DNA of 64,000 bases from Paragemmobacter kunshanensis (GTDB lineage Bacteria; Pseudomonadota; Alphaproteobacteria; Rhodobacterales; Rhodobacteraceae): assembly GCF_011059185.1 (NCBI RefSeq), contig NZ_JAALFE010000015.1, positions 59,317-123,316 on the forward strand. Direction: 5' to 3'. The position numbers and the translations under genes were made by a program. Positions 46,674-56,147 of the stretch are shown piece by piece. Every line of letters begins with the position of its first letter. Position 1 is the stretch's first letter. The notes beneath the pieces were generated by a model, which made no database searches, was not told the DNA's origin, and saw only the letters and a program-made list of their open reading frames with translations.

Positions 46674-47270
46674 TTGCGGGCAGGATTTCCGTTGGCGCGG
46701 AAGGGAATGGTGATCGGGCTGCTGGGCGGAAGCTTCGATCCGGCCCATCGCGGCCATGTCCACATCACGCGCGAGGCGCTCAAGCGGATGGGTCTGGATC
46801 GGGTCTGGTGGCTGGTTTCGCCGGGCAATCCGCTCAAGGCCAGGGGCCCCGCCCCGCTGTCCGACCGCATGGCGCGCGCGCGCGCCCTCATGCGCGATCC
46901 CCGCGTCGCGGTGACAGATCTCGAAACCCGCCTCGGCACCCGCTTCACCGCCGAAACACTGGAACGGCTGCAGGCGATCTATCCCGGCGTCCGCTTCGTC
47001 TGGCTGATGGGGGCCGACAATCTGGGCCAGTTCCACCGCTGGGAACGCTGGGAAGACATCCTGCACATGGTTCCCGTGGGGGTTCTCGCCCGCCCCGGCT
47101 GGGGCGTGCGCGGGCGCATGTCCAAGGCCGCCCGTATCTATGGCGGCGATCTGGTGGACCGGGGCAAGATCCTGCGCCGCAAGCGCGCCCCGGCCTGGTG
47201 CTTCGTCAACCTGCCGATGGACGGCTCTTCCTCGACCGCGATCCGCGCCAGCGGCGCATGGCGGCGCTGA
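46674..47270 (+). CDS. nadD: Nicotinate-nucleotide adenylyltransferase
   Basis: This 198-residue enzyme forms nicotinic acid adenine dinucleotide in NAD synthesis. The nucleotidyltransferase signature [11 protein letters not shown] is near the N-terminus, with [21 protein letters not shown] and the C-terminal [10 protein letters not shown] (the ISST-like motif). I favour the TTG at 46674 ([11 protein letters not shown]…), which has GGAGGG four bases before it. GTG at 46635 and ATG at 46707 are alternatives. It diverges from ettA. Confidence 0.92.
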   Translation: MRAGFPLARKGMVIGLLGGSFDPAHRGHVHITREALKRMGLDRVWWLVSPGNPLKARGPAPLSDRMARARALMRDPRVAVTDLETRLGTRFTAETLERLQAIYPGVRFVWLMGADNLGQFHRWERWEDILHMVPVGVLARPGWGVRGRMSKAARIYGGDLVDRGKILRRKRAPAWCFVNLPMDGSSSTAIRASGAWRR

Positions 47271-47343
47271 CCAGCGACGCAAGCGCACTTGCCGCGAACC
47301 CATAGTCTTGGCTAGGCTCAACCGTCCTTGCGGGAGGGGTCGG

Positions 47344-48819
47344 ATGGTTTCGCGGCGGTTTGTTCTTGGTGGCGTGCTGGCAGGTCTTGCCGCACCGGCC
47401 CTTGCCGAAGGTCTCGCCCTCAGCCCGCGCCCCCTCGCCCGCCCCATGGCGGATGCCCTGCCCGCCCGCGCGGCAGCCGATGCGCGCGACCTCATCGCCG
47501 GGGCAAAGCTTGGGGGGACCATCGGCTATGTCGTGGCCGACGCCCGCAGCGGAAAGATCCTCGAATCCGCCAATCCCCGCGATGCCCTGCCCCCCGCCAG
47601 CACGGCCAAGGCCATCACCGCGCTCTTCGCGCTGGAACGGCTTGGCCCCGGCCACCGCTTCACCACCCGCATCCTTGCGACAGGCCCGCTGCGCGGCGGC
47701 ACGCTCGAAGGGGATCTGATCCTCGCAGGCTCCGGCGACCCGGAACTCGATACCGACAAACTCGGCGATCTCGCCGCGCGCCTGGCCGCCACCGGTATCC
47801 GGCAGGTGCGCGGGGCCTTCCTCTTCCACGACGGCGCGCTTCCTGCCATTTCCCGCATCTCCGACGACCAGCCCGATCACGTCGGCTACAACCCCGCGAT
47901 TTCGGGCCTGAACCTCAACTACAACCGCGTCCATTTCGAGTGGAAACAGGCAAAGGGCGGCTATGGCGTCGCGATGGATGCGCGCGGCGAACGCTTTGCC
48001 CCCCCGGTCCGCCTCGCAAGGATGGAGGTCGTCCGCCGCGAATCCCCCCTCTTCACCTATCGTGAAAGATCCGGGGCCGAAGAATGGACCGTGGCCAGCA
48101 AGGCCCTCGGCAAGGGCGGCAGCCGCTGGCTGCCCGTCCGCAACCCGGGTGCCTATGTCGCCGAGGTGTTCCAGGTCCTCGCCCGCGCGCAGGGGATCAA
48201 CCTGCCCGATGCGAAACGCACGGCCCGCCTGCCGCAGGGCGCGCAGATCCTCGCGGAATGGACGGGTGATCCCCTCTCCGATGTGCTGCGCCGGATGCTG
48301 CGCTGGTCCACCAACCTCACGGCCGAGGTGGTGGGCCTCTCCGCCTCCGGTGCGGGCGGGTTGCGGGCTTCGGGCGGGGCCATGTCGGATTGGGCAAAGT
48401 CACGGCTGGGCGCGACCGGGCGCTTCGTCGATCATTCGGGCCTTGGCGCCGAAAGCCGCATCAGTGCGGAACAGATGGTGCAGGCCCTTGTCGCGGCGCA
48501 GGCCACGCCGGCGGGGCGGGCGCTGAAACCCGTGCTGCGCGATCTCGGCATGCGCGACGGTGACGGCGGCGCGATCGAAAGCCCCGTCACCGTGATAGGC
48601 AAGACCGGCACGCTGAATTTCGTCTCGGCTCTGGTGGGCTATGTGCAGCCACCCTCGGGCCGCGACCTCGCCTTCGCCATCTTCTGCGCCGACCCGGATC
48701 GCCGCGACCGCATCCCGATGGCCCAGCGCGAACAGCCCGAAGGCGGCAAGTCCTGGACAAAACGCGCCCGGCGCCTGCAGGGGCAGCTTATCGCGCGCTG
48801 GGCGGGCCTCTACGCCTGA
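47344..48819 (+). CDS. dacB: D-alanyl-D-alanine carboxypeptidase/endopeptidase (PBP4 type)
   Basis: This 491-residue periplasmic enzyme of the S13 family has a twin-arginine-like or Sec signal (VSRRFVLGGVLAGLAAPALA). The active-site motifs are S86-T-A-K89 (PPASTAKA), STN (RWSTNLTAEV) and KTG (VIGKTGTLNF). It trims or cuts peptidoglycan peptides. The large insertion between the first and second motifs typical of PBP4 (domains II/III) is present. GGGAGGGG precedes the ATG. It follows nadD after 73 bases. Confidence 0.92.
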   Translation: MVSRRFVLGGVLAGLAAPALAEGLALSPRPLARPMADALPARAAADARDLIAGAKLGGTIGYVVADARSGKILESANPRDALPPASTAKAITALFALERLGPGHRFTTRILATGPLRGGTLEGDLILAGSGDPELDTDKLGDLAARLAATGIRQVRGAFLFHDGALPAISRISDDQPDHVGYNPAISGLNLNYNRVHFEWKQAKGGYGVAMDARGERFAPPVRLARMEVVRRESPLFTYRERSGAEEWTVASKALGKGGSRWLPVRNPGAYVAEVFQVLARAQGINLPDAKRTARLPQGAQILAEWTGDPLSDVLRRMLRWSTNLTAEVVGLSASGAGGLRASGGAMSDWAKSRLGATGRFVDHSGLGAESRISAEQMVQALVAAQATPAGRALKPVLRDLGMRDGDGGAIESPVTVIGKTGTLNFVSALVGYVQPPSGRDLAFAIFCADPDRRDRIPMAQREQPEGGKSWTKRARRLQGQLIARWAGLYA

Positions 48820-48825
48820 CCCGCC

Positions 48826-49245
48826 TCAGGGCTTCAGATGCCGCACCCGCGCGCCCCATTCGATGGCGGCGGCGTGCAGGCGATCCACCTTCAGCTCTTC
48901 CCGCACCTCTTCCAGCATCCGAAGCTCCACTTCGTTATGCTTCCCGTCCGCCGTCACCACGTCGCAGGCCAGCGCATAGGCGGTTTCATTCAGCCGCTCG
49001 GGCAGCGCCTCGCGGATCAGCCCGAACAGCGCATCCAGCCCGTCCTCTTCCTCGAACAGGTCAAAGACGATCTGGCTGATGCGCCGGATCCTGTCCTGAT
49101 CGTAATCGGCAAAGACCGGCATATGGTTGACCATACGCTGTATGGCCACCAACTCGGCCGTCCGCATGTTCTGGTCCGACGCGGAACAGGCAACCATGAC
49201 GGCAACAAGCGCATCCTGCGGAGACATGGGAGAGGTTTCAGACAT
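48826..49245 (-). CDS. TerB-family protein
   Basis: This 139-residue, mostly helical, acidic soluble protein has QDALVAVMVACSASDQ, MRTAELVAIQRMVNHMPVF and the ACDVVTADGKHNEVELRML segment, a TerB/DnaJ-TerB type pattern with possible metal-binding acidic residues. Its function is unknown outside tellurite-resistance systems, and no other ter gene is here. The start is ATG 49245 (MSETSP), with AAGGA seven bases upstream. It is convergent with dacB and divergent from lysS. Confidence 0.82.
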   Translation of the reverse strand: MSETSPMSPQDALVAVMVACSASDQNMRTAELVAIQRMVNHMPVFADYDQDRIRRISQIVFDLFEEEDGLDALFGLIREALPERLNETAYALACDVVTADGKHNEVELRMLEEVREELKVDRLHAAAIEWGARVRHLKP

Positions 49246-49395
49246 GGCGAATTCCTTGGGCGAATCCCTTGCAGGCAACAGATGTTCCGCGCCCTTTCTG
49301 AGCGGACATTATTGACGTGATGCAGGGGCGGCAATAGAGGACGGGGGTTTCCGGGGGCATGGGGCTCCCAGGCGACCACCAGAGGATGTGAAGCA

Positions 49396-50976
49396 ATGTC
49401 TTCCCTGCGCGACGCGGCGATGAAATCGAAAGCCTGGCCCTTCGAAGAGGCCCGCGCCATCCTCAAACGCTACGAGAAGAAGGCCCCCGAAAAGGGCCAT
49501 GTCCTTTTCGAAACGGGCTATGGCCCCTCGGGCCTGCCCCATATCGGCACCTTCGGCGAAGTGGCCCGGACAACGATGATCCGCCGCGCGTTTGAGGTGA
49601 TCAGCGACATCCCCACCCGGCTGATCTGCTTTTCCGACGATCTCGACGGGATGCGCAAGGTTCCCGAGAATGTCCCCCAGCAGGACATGCTGCGCCAGCA
49701 CATGCAAAAGCCGCTGACCAGCGTGCCGGACCCTTACGGCGAATATGACAGCTTCGGCCATCACAACAACGCCATGCTGCGCCGGTTCCTCGATACCTTC
49801 GGCTTTCAATACGAATTCATCTCGGCCACCGATTTCTACCGCTCGGGCCGCTTCGACGATACGCTGCGTCTGGCCACCGAACGCTATGACGCGATCATGA
49901 AGATCATGCTGGCCAGCCTGCGCGAGGAACGCCAGCAGACCTATTCCTGCTTCCTGCCGATCCATCCGGAAACCGGCCGTGTCCTCTATGTCCCGATGAA
50001 GAACGTCGACGCCGCGCGTGCCGAGATCACCTTCGATGATGAAGATGGCCGCGAATGGACGCTGCCCGTCACCGGCGGCAATGTGAAGCTGCAATGGAAG
50101 CCCGATTTCGGCGCCCGCTGGGCTGCGCTCGATGTCGACTTCGAGATGTATGGCAAGGACCACTCCACCAACACGCCGATCTATGATGGCATCTGCGAGG
50201 TGCTGGGCGGGCGCAAGCCCAACCACATGACCTATGAGCTGTTCCTCGATGATCAGGGGCAAAAGATTTCCAAGTCCAAGGGCAACGGACTGACCATCGA
50301 CGAATGGCTCAGCTATGCCGCGACGGAAAGCCTGTCCTACTTCATGTATCAGAAACCCAAGACGGCGAAGCGGATGCATTTCGACGTCATCCCGCGCGCG
50401 GTGGATGAATACCATCAGCAACTCCGCGCCTATCCGGACCAGGATACCGACGGGCAGGTGAACAACCCCGTCTGGCACATCCATGGCGGCAACCCGCCCG
50501 AATCCCGGATGGTCGTTCCCTTCTCCATGCTTCTCAACCTTGCCAGCGTCGCCGGGGCCAAGGATGCCAAGGGGCTCTGGGGCTATATCCGCGCCTATGC
50601 GCCCGAAGCCTCGCCCGAAACCCATCCCGATCTGGACGCCGCCGCAGGCTTTGCCGTGCGCTACTTCAACGATCGCATCGCCCCTTCCCGGCAGTTCCGC
50701 GCGCCCGACGCCCGGGAACGCGCCGCGATCGAGGATCTGCGCGCCCGCCTGGCCGCATGGGAGGGTGGGGCAGATGCCGACGCCCTGCAAAGCATGGTCT
50801 TCGCGGTGGGCAAGGATCACGGCTTCGAACCCCTGCGCGACTGGTTCAAGGCGCTTTACGAAGTGCTGCTCGGTGCCAGCGAGGGGCCGCGCTTCGGCGG
50901 CTTCGTCGCGCTTTACGGCGTGCAGGACTCCATCGCCCTCATCGACCGTGGCCTTTCCGGGGAACTGCTGTCCTAA
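49396..50976 (+). CDS. lysS: Lysine--tRNA ligase, class I
   Basis: This 526-residue class I synthetase charges tRNA-Lys. The HIGH-like motif is PHIGTFGE (49-56), the KMSKS-like motif is KISKSKGNG (near 290) and [11 protein letters not shown] precedes the first. It is unrelated to the class II LysRS of E. coli. The class I form is usual in archaea and alphaproteobacteria, consistent with the proposed host. The start [16 protein letters not shown] is typical. GAGGATGTGAAGCA precedes the ATG. Confidence 0.96.
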   Translation: MSSLRDAAMKSKAWPFEEARAILKRYEKKAPEKGHVLFETGYGPSGLPHIGTFGEVARTTMIRRAFEVISDIPTRLICFSDDLDGMRKVPENVPQQDMLRQHMQKPLTSVPDPYGEYDSFGHHNNAMLRRFLDTFGFQYEFISATDFYRSGRFDDTLRLATERYDAIMKIMLASLREERQQTYSCFLPIHPETGRVLYVPMKNVDAARAEITFDDEDGREWTLPVTGGNVKLQWKPDFGARWAALDVDFEMYGKDHSTNTPIYDGICEVLGGRKPNHMTYELFLDDQGQKISKSKGNGLTIDEWLSYAATESLSYFMYQKPKTAKRMHFDVIPRAVDEYHQQLRAYPDQDTDGQVNNPVWHIHGGNPPESRMVVPFSMLLNLASVAGAKDAKGLWGYIRAYAPEASPETHPDLDAAAGFAVRYFNDRIAPSRQFRAPDARERAAIEDLRARLAAWEGGADADALQSMVFAVGKDHGFEPLRDWFKALYEVLLGASEGPRFGGFVALYGVQDSIALIDRGLSGELLS

Positions 50977-51054
50977 GGCCCCCTTGCGCAAGCATTGACG
51001 GCCCCTGCCTTCAAGCTACCCTTCCATCGGGGACGCTTGAACCAGGGGGCCGAC

Positions 51055-51456
51055 ATGCGCCGACTTGCCTTCGGATTTCTCACCGCCCTTCTGCTGGCCT
51101 CGCCGCTCGCGGCCCAGCAGGACCCGGTCCAGCAGACGATCCTCGACCAGATCGAGGCGTTCAAGGCCGATGATTTCGCCACCGCCTTCACCTTCGCCTC
51201 ACCCACGATCAAGTCGATCTTCATGTCGCCCGAAAACTTCGGGATGATGGTCCGGAACGGCTATCCCATGGTCCACCGCCCCGGTTCTGTCCGCATGCTG
51301 GAACAGCGCGACGTGGCGGGCCGCCTCTGGCAGAAGGTGATGATCACCGATCAGGCCGGGCGCAGCCACATCCTCGACTACCAGATGATCGAGACCGAGT
51401 CCGGCTGGCAGATCAATGCCGTGCAGCTTCTGCCGGAACCCGGCGTCGGGGCCTGA
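51055..51456 (+). CDS. DUF4864-family secreted protein
   Basis: This 133-residue protein has a signal peptide (MRRLAFGFLTALLLASPLAA) and a mature domain that fits DUF4864: QQTILDQIEAFKADDFATAF, SPENFGMMVRNGYPM and ILDYQMIETESGWQINAVQL. Its fold is probably NTF2-like and its function unknown; it is common in Rhodobacterales. The start is ATG 51055 with AGGGGGC upstream; the 20 codons before it in frame are not signal-like. It lies 78 bases after lysS. Confidence 0.85.
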   Translation: MRRLAFGFLTALLLASPLAAQQDPVQQTILDQIEAFKADDFATAFTFASPTIKSIFMSPENFGMMVRNGYPMVHRPGSVRMLEQRDVAGRLWQKVMITDQAGRSHILDYQMIETESGWQINAVQLLPEPGVGA

Positions 51457-51537
51457 CATTGCCCGCACGGTGACATGACAGGCCGTTAACCCTTCATCGC
51501 CACCCTTTTCCCGATCGCATCTTCGACGAGGGAAAAG

Positions 51538-53826
51538 ATGAACAAAGCAGTGACGGATGGCCTGGTCCTGATGCCGCCGGCCTTTGAAGCGGGCCTCAAC
51601 CTGTGGTCGCGCGAAGATGGCCTGCCCGGCCAGGGCTCCTGGGCGGGTCAGCCCAACGCGGCCTTCGTGCCTGCCGATCAGGATTTCGGCGGCTGCCTCG
51701 AGGTGCAGAAGACAACCGCGACGCTGAAGCTGCGCTGCTTCCAGCAGATCCCGTTCCGGCCCGGAATGTATCTGCGCGTCACGGCGCGCGTGAAATGCCT
51801 GTCGGGCGCCTTCCCCTCGGTCCGGATCGCGGGCTTTGCCGCGGCGGCCAACGGCTCCAACGTGGCCGCGGCGGTGCAGATCTCGGCCCCGGTCGCCCTG
51901 TCGCAATACGGGCAGGTCGTCACCGTCAGCGCGATCATCGGATCGGGCAATCGCGGCGGGGTCGACATGGTCTGGGGCCCCAGCCCGGCCTATGCCCATC
52001 TCGGCCTCGATCTGATCGGGGCCACCGGCGGCGTCCTGCGGATCGACGACATCCGGATCGAGGATGCGACCGACGTTTTCCACCGCAACATGATGACATG
52101 GGTCGATGTGCGCGACTACGGCGCCAAGGGCGACGGGATCACCGACGACACCGCCGCCTTCGAGGCCGCCGATGCCGCGGCGGGCCAGCGCTCCGTCCTC
52201 GTCTCGCAGGGCACCTACCGGCTTGCGGGCAACGTCACCTTCGAAAGCGATGTCCGCTTCGAAGGCACGGTCACCATGCCGCAGAACATCCGCCTTGCCT
52301 GCACCCGCAACTTCGATCTCGATACCTATGCGGCGGCTTTCGGGGGCGAGGCGGCAGGGTTCCAGAAGGCGCTTCAGGCGCTTTTCTATTTCACCGATCA
52401 CGTGGAATTCGATCTGTCCGGCCGCCGCGTCGCCCTGTCCGCCCCGATCGACGTGCAGGCCCTTGCCGGGCTGAACAGCTTCCACCAGCGCCGCATCCTC
52501 CGCAACGGCCAGCTCGAGGCGGTGGCCAACGCCGCCTGGACGCCGACCAGCGTCACCTCCGTCGCCACCTATTCCGTCTCCCAGCCAGACCGTCTGACAG
52601 CCGTCGCCAACATCGCCAACATCCCCGCAGGCGCACGCATCAGCGGCACCGGCGTCGGACGCGAGGTCTATGTCCGCTCCGTCAATGTCTCGGCGGGCAC
52701 CCTTGAACTCAGCCAGCCCCTGTTCGGGGCGGCGGGGACGCGCACCTTCACCTTCCAGCGCTACCGCTACCTGATTGATCTCAGCGGTTTCGAAAACCTC
52801 AGCCGGATCGAATTCCGCGAAATCGAATTCGATTGCGGCGGCATCGCAAGCGGGCTGATGCTGCCCAAGGTCGGGCTCGCGCTCCGGGTCGACAATTGCG
52901 TCTTCAACCGCCCGCGCGACAGGGGCATCACCTCCATCGGTTCGGGCTGTCAGGGCCTGATGGTCGATACCTGCCAGTTCCAGTCGAACGAACTCGACAT
53001 TCCCGCGCAGGACCGCACCACGATCGCGCTGAACGTCAACGCCAACGACTCCAAGATCCGTGGCAACCGCATCGTCCGTTTCGCGACCTTCGCCGTCATG
53101 GGGGGTACCGGGCATCTCTTTGTGGGCAACCACTTCTTCCAGGGCGATGATGCGACCGATGGCACCAGACGGGCCGGCGTCGTGCTGACCTCGCCCAATG
53201 TGAAGACACTGTTCACCGGCAATTACATCGACAACAGCTTCATCGAATGGTCGAACGAACATGACGCCCAGCCCGCCTTCAGCAGCGGCTTCTCCTTCGG
53301 CGGCCTCACCATCACCGGCAACATCTTCACCGTGAACGACGTCGCCGCGCATTTCCGCTGGCTGGTGATCACGCCGCGCGGGCCGGGCCATTACATCCAT
53401 GGCCTGTCCGTCATCGGCAATGTCTTCCGCACGCTCAACGGCAATATCGACCGGGTCGAAAGGGTGGACGACACCTTCGCCACCCTCGACACGGGCCGCT
53501 ACCGCGTCATCGACTTCAGCCAGAACGCCTTCCACGGCATTTCCCAGATCACCACAAGCCCGGTCATCCTGCAGCATGACCAGACCAGCAACGCCGATAC
53601 CTGGACGGTGCAGGCAGGCCCCTTCATGCCCTTCGGCGCGCGCGCCCGCAACGTGACGGCGCTGGTCGCCGAAGGGGCGATCACCAATTCCTCCAATCAG
53701 GCGCAGTTCGCCTTTCCCAATGTCGTGCCGGAATCCGGCACCGACAGGACCAACGTGCTGGTCCGCTGGCCCTCTGCGGTGAAGGGTCGCATCCTGATCA
53801 CGATCCGCGGCGACAACCCGACCTGA
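51538..53826 (+). CDS. Right-handed beta-helix protein (pectate lyase/GH28-like)
   Basis: This 762-residue protein has an N-terminal jelly-roll-like region (~10-180) and then VRDYGAKGDGITDDTAAFEAA near 195. That is the start of a pectate-lyase-3 type beta helix, as in polysaccharide lyases and phage tailspikes. Repeated short strands continue (VDNCVFNRPRDRGI, IRGNRIVRFATFAV, FTGNYIDNSFIEW). No signal peptide is seen at the start MNKAVTDGLVLMPPAF, although substrates of this fold are extracellular. Binding or cleavage of a surface polysaccharide is possible but not shown. It ends 3 bases from a convergent gene. Confidence 0.78.
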   Translation: MNKAVTDGLVLMPPAFEAGLNLWSREDGLPGQGSWAGQPNAAFVPADQDFGGCLEVQKTTATLKLRCFQQIPFRPGMYLRVTARVKCLSGAFPSVRIAGFAAAANGSNVAAAVQISAPVALSQYGQVVTVSAIIGSGNRGGVDMVWGPSPAYAHLGLDLIGATGGVLRIDDIRIEDATDVFHRNMMTWVDVRDYGAKGDGITDDTAAFEAADAAAGQRSVLVSQGTYRLAGNVTFESDVRFEGTVTMPQNIRLACTRNFDLDTYAAAFGGEAAGFQKALQALFYFTDHVEFDLSGRRVALSAPIDVQALAGLNSFHQRRILRNGQLEAVANAAWTPTSVTSVATYSVSQPDRLTAVANIANIPAGARISGTGVGREVYVRSVNVSAGTLELSQPLFGAAGTRTFTFQRYRYLIDLSGFENLSRIEFREIEFDCGGIASGLMLPKVGLALRVDNCVFNRPRDRGITSIGSGCQGLMVDTCQFQSNELDIPAQDRTTIALNVNANDSKIRGNRIVRFATFAVMGGTGHLFVGNHFFQGDDATDGTRRAGVVLTSPNVKTLFTGNYIDNSFIEWSNEHDAQPAFSSGFSFGGLTITGNIFTVNDVAAHFRWLVITPRGPGHYIHGLSVIGNVFRTLNGNIDRVERVDDTFATLDTGRYRVIDFSQNAFHGISQITTSPVILQHDQTSNADTWTVQAGPFMPFGARARNVTALVAEGAITNSSNQAQFAFPNVVPESGTDRTNVLVRWPSAVKGRILITIRGDNPT

Positions 53827-53829
53827 ACC

Positions 53830-54318
53830 TCAGGCCAGATCCTCCGGCGTCATCCGATAGGCCCGCGCAAATCCCGCGTTCAGCAAGGCCGAACGCGGGA
53901 TGAACCGCACGAAGGCGAAATCCGCGAAATCGACATAAAGCTTCGCCTTCGGGTGATGCCGCAACCAATGCGCGCGCAGGTCTGCCCGTTCGGGATCATC
54001 CAGCGGCACGAAGGCGGCGCGCGCCTTTATCATAAGGCGCGGATGGGTCAGGGGATCGGCCTTGTCCCCCACTTCGCCGACCATGATCGCACAATCCGGG
54101 TGGGCCTGCAGCGCCGCGAAATGCGGGGCCAGCGCCGAAACCAGCGTGACCATCCCGCGATCCGGCGCCAGGCCAAAGGCGATCCGGCTGATCCCCGGCG
54201 TGCCATCCTCGGGGTCGCGCCAGGACAAAGCGGCAAATCCCGCCCCGGCCAAAAGGTCGCGGGCCTGCCGCCTTGCCGCCTCATCCGCGGCGGCCACCGG
54301 GTCGGTTCGTTTGGTCAT
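53830..54318 (-). CDS. Pyridoxamine 5'-phosphate oxidase-like (HugZ-type split-barrel) protein
   Basis: This 162-residue protein has a flavin-reductase-like split barrel. ARDLLAGAGFAALSWRDPEDG, a P-x-x-SRIAFGLAPDRGMVTLVSALA run and NAGFARAYRM at the end are typical of the HugZ/PNPOx-related family in alphaproteobacteria. Some members bind heme or FMN, but the substrate here is unknown. No histidine-rich C-terminus characteristic of HugZ is present. It is divergent from the SulP gene. Confidence 0.8.
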   Translation of the reverse strand: MTKRTDPVAAADEAARRQARDLLAGAGFAALSWRDPEDGTPGISRIAFGLAPDRGMVTLVSALAPHFAALQAHPDCAIMVGEVGDKADPLTHPRLMIKARAAFVPLDDPERADLRAHWLRHHPKAKLYVDFADFAFVRFIPRSALLNAGFARAYRMTPEDLA

Positions 54319-54396
54319 TCCAGGCGTTCCAGCAATTGACAGAAGGGTGTGGCGGGCGTTTGCTGCTGGCTCAGGCCAATGGCTACCACCCGGATC

Positions 54397-56022
54397 ATGT
54401 CAGACACAACCCATCCCGCCAAAGAGGCCGAATTCCTTCCCAAGATCCTGACAGTCCTTCGCGAAGGATATGGCGCAAGGGATCTGCGCGCCGATGCCCT
54501 TGCCGGCCTGACCGTGGCCATCGTGGCCCTGCCGCTCTCCATGGCCATCGCCATCGCCAGCGGCGTCGGCCCCGAGCGCGGCCTCTACACCACCATCATC
54601 GGCGGCTTCCTCGTCTCGGCCCTTGGCGGATCGCGCTTCCAGATCGGCGGGCCGGCCGGGGCCTTCATCGTGCTGGTCTCGGCCTGCGTCATGGCCATCG
54701 GCGTGCAGGGGCTGATCCTTGCCACCTTCCTTTCGGGCCTCCTCCTCATCGCCGCCGGGGCGCTCCGCCTGGGCACCTATATCCGCTTCATCCCCTATCC
54801 CGTCACCGTGGGCTTCACGGCAGGCATTGCCGTCATCATCTTCGCCAGCCAGATCCGCGATCTCTTCGGCCTTACCCTTTCGGGCCCCGAACCGGGCGAG
54901 ATCATCGAGAAGGTCGAATCCCTCTGGGCCGCCCGCGCCACCTTCACCCCGCAGGCCCTGATCGTCGCCGCGGGCGTGATCGCCGTCATCCAGGGGCTGA
55001 AGCGCTGGCGTCCCGGCGCGCCCGGCATGCTGATCGCGGTGATCCTCGCCTCGGCGGCAGTGGCGCTGCTGAATGTCCCGGTCGAAACCATCGGATCGAA
55101 ATTCGGCGACCTGCCGCGCGTCCCGCCCGCCCCCATGCTGCCCGATCTTTCGCCGCCCGCGATCCTTGCCGCGCTGCCCTGGGCCATCAGCTTCACCCTG
55201 CTCGGGGCCATCGAATCCCTGCTCTCGGCCGTCGTCGCCGACGGCATGAGCGGGGCCCGCCACCGCAGCAATGCCGAACTGGTGGCCCAGGGCGCGGCCA
55301 ATATGGGCTCGGCCCTCTTTGGCGGCTTCTGTGTCACCGGCACCATCGCCCGCACCGCCACCAATGTCCGCGCCGGTTCGCGCGGCCCCGTCTCGGGCAT
55401 GCTGCACGCGCTGTTCGTCCTGGGCTTCATGATGGTCGCCGCCCCGCTGGCAGCCTATATCCCCCTTGCCGCGCTTGCCGGGGTGCTGGCCATCGTCGCC
55501 TGGAACATGGCCGAGAAGGAAGAGTTCCTCCACCTCCTCCGCTCCAGCCGCGCCGATGCCATGGTCCTGCTCGTAACCTTCCTGCTCGTGGTGTTCCGCG
55601 ACCTGACCGAAGGCATCGTCATCGGCTTTGCCCTCGGCGGCCTCGTCTTCATCGCCCGCATGTCCGAAGCCGCCGAAGTGGCCGATCACGACAGCGCCCC
55701 CCTGCCCTCGGCGGATGGGGATCGCGTGGTCATCCGCCTGCGCGGGCCATGGTTCTTTGGCGCGGCGGCGCGGCTCGGCTCCATCCTCGAACGCATCGCC
55801 GACCGGCCGCGCGAATTCGTGGTCGATCTGACCGACGTGCCGATGATCGATTCCTCGGGCGCGCGCTCCTTCCTCCTGCTCGCCCGCCGCATGGCGCGGC
55901 GCGATGGCGTGCTGATCGTGATCGGCGCGCGCCCGCCCGTGCGCCAGGCATTGGAACATCAGGGCCTTGCCAAGCTGCCGGTCCGCTTCCTGCCCGACCT
56001 CGCCGCCCTTGACCAAGGCTGA
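54397..56022 (+). CDS. SulP-family anion transporter with STAS domain
   Basis: This 541-residue protein has about 10-12 membrane spans in residues ~25-425 and a C-terminal STAS domain (~435-535). It has DALAGLTVAIVALPLSMAIA, GGFLVSALGGSRFQIGGPAG and, in the second repeat, GAIESLLSAVVADG. The STAS part includes VDLTDVPMIDSSGARSF with the conserved DSSG. It takes up sulfate, bicarbonate or another small anion. The start is ATG 54397 (MSDTTHPAK); 16 upstream codons in frame are not typical. Confidence 0.9.
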   Translation: MSDTTHPAKEAEFLPKILTVLREGYGARDLRADALAGLTVAIVALPLSMAIAIASGVGPERGLYTTIIGGFLVSALGGSRFQIGGPAGAFIVLVSACVMAIGVQGLILATFLSGLLLIAAGALRLGTYIRFIPYPVTVGFTAGIAVIIFASQIRDLFGLTLSGPEPGEIIEKVESLWAARATFTPQALIVAAGVIAVIQGLKRWRPGAPGMLIAVILASAAVALLNVPVETIGSKFGDLPRVPPAPMLPDLSPPAILAALPWAISFTLLGAIESLLSAVVADGMSGARHRSNAELVAQGAANMGSALFGGFCVTGTIARTATNVRAGSRGPVSGMLHALFVLGFMMVAAPLAAYIPLAALAGVLAIVAWNMAEKEEFLHLLRSSRADAMVLLVTFLLVVFRDLTEGIVIGFALGGLVFIARMSEAAEVADHDSAPLPSADGDRVVIRLRGPWFFGAAARLGSILERIADRPREFVVDLTDVPMIDSSGARSFLLLARRMARRDGVLIVIGARPPVRQALEHQGLAKLPVRFLPDLAALDQG

Positions 56023-56090
56023 TCAGAAGGCGCGCTGCCGCGCATGCCTTTCCTCTCGCCTGCGCGCCTGCGCGCTCCGGCTCGGCTGAT

Positions 56091-56140
56091 GGGGGCCCTG
56101 CCCCCAAACCCCCGGGGTATTTGGGCCAAGATGAAGGGGG
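56091..56140. repeat. Hairpin plus conserved-looking intergenic sequence
   Basis: GGGGGC-cct-GCCCCC (56091-56105) is followed by a CCCCCGGGGTATTTGGGCC-type sequence ending in AAGATGAAG. From memory, closely similar sequences recur downstream of genes across Rhodobacteraceae genomes. Only one copy is present here, so repeat status cannot be shown from this window. It also separates sulP from truA as a possible terminator. Confidence 0.45.
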
Positions 56141-56147
56141 CGCCCTG

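Noticed and set aside
48826..49245. Tellurite-resistance operon
   Set aside because: Only a lone TerB-like protein is present, with no other ter genes.
51199..53577. 792-codon open frame on the minus strand
   Set aside because: It lies opposite the beta-helix gene, which has clear family motifs. Long antisense frames are common in GC-rich DNA, and this one has low-complexity, charged, non-family residues.
54400..56016. 538-codon open frame on the minus strand
   Set aside because: It mirrors the SulP transporter and is unusually rich in His, Asp and Gly, the reverse of hydrophobic codons.
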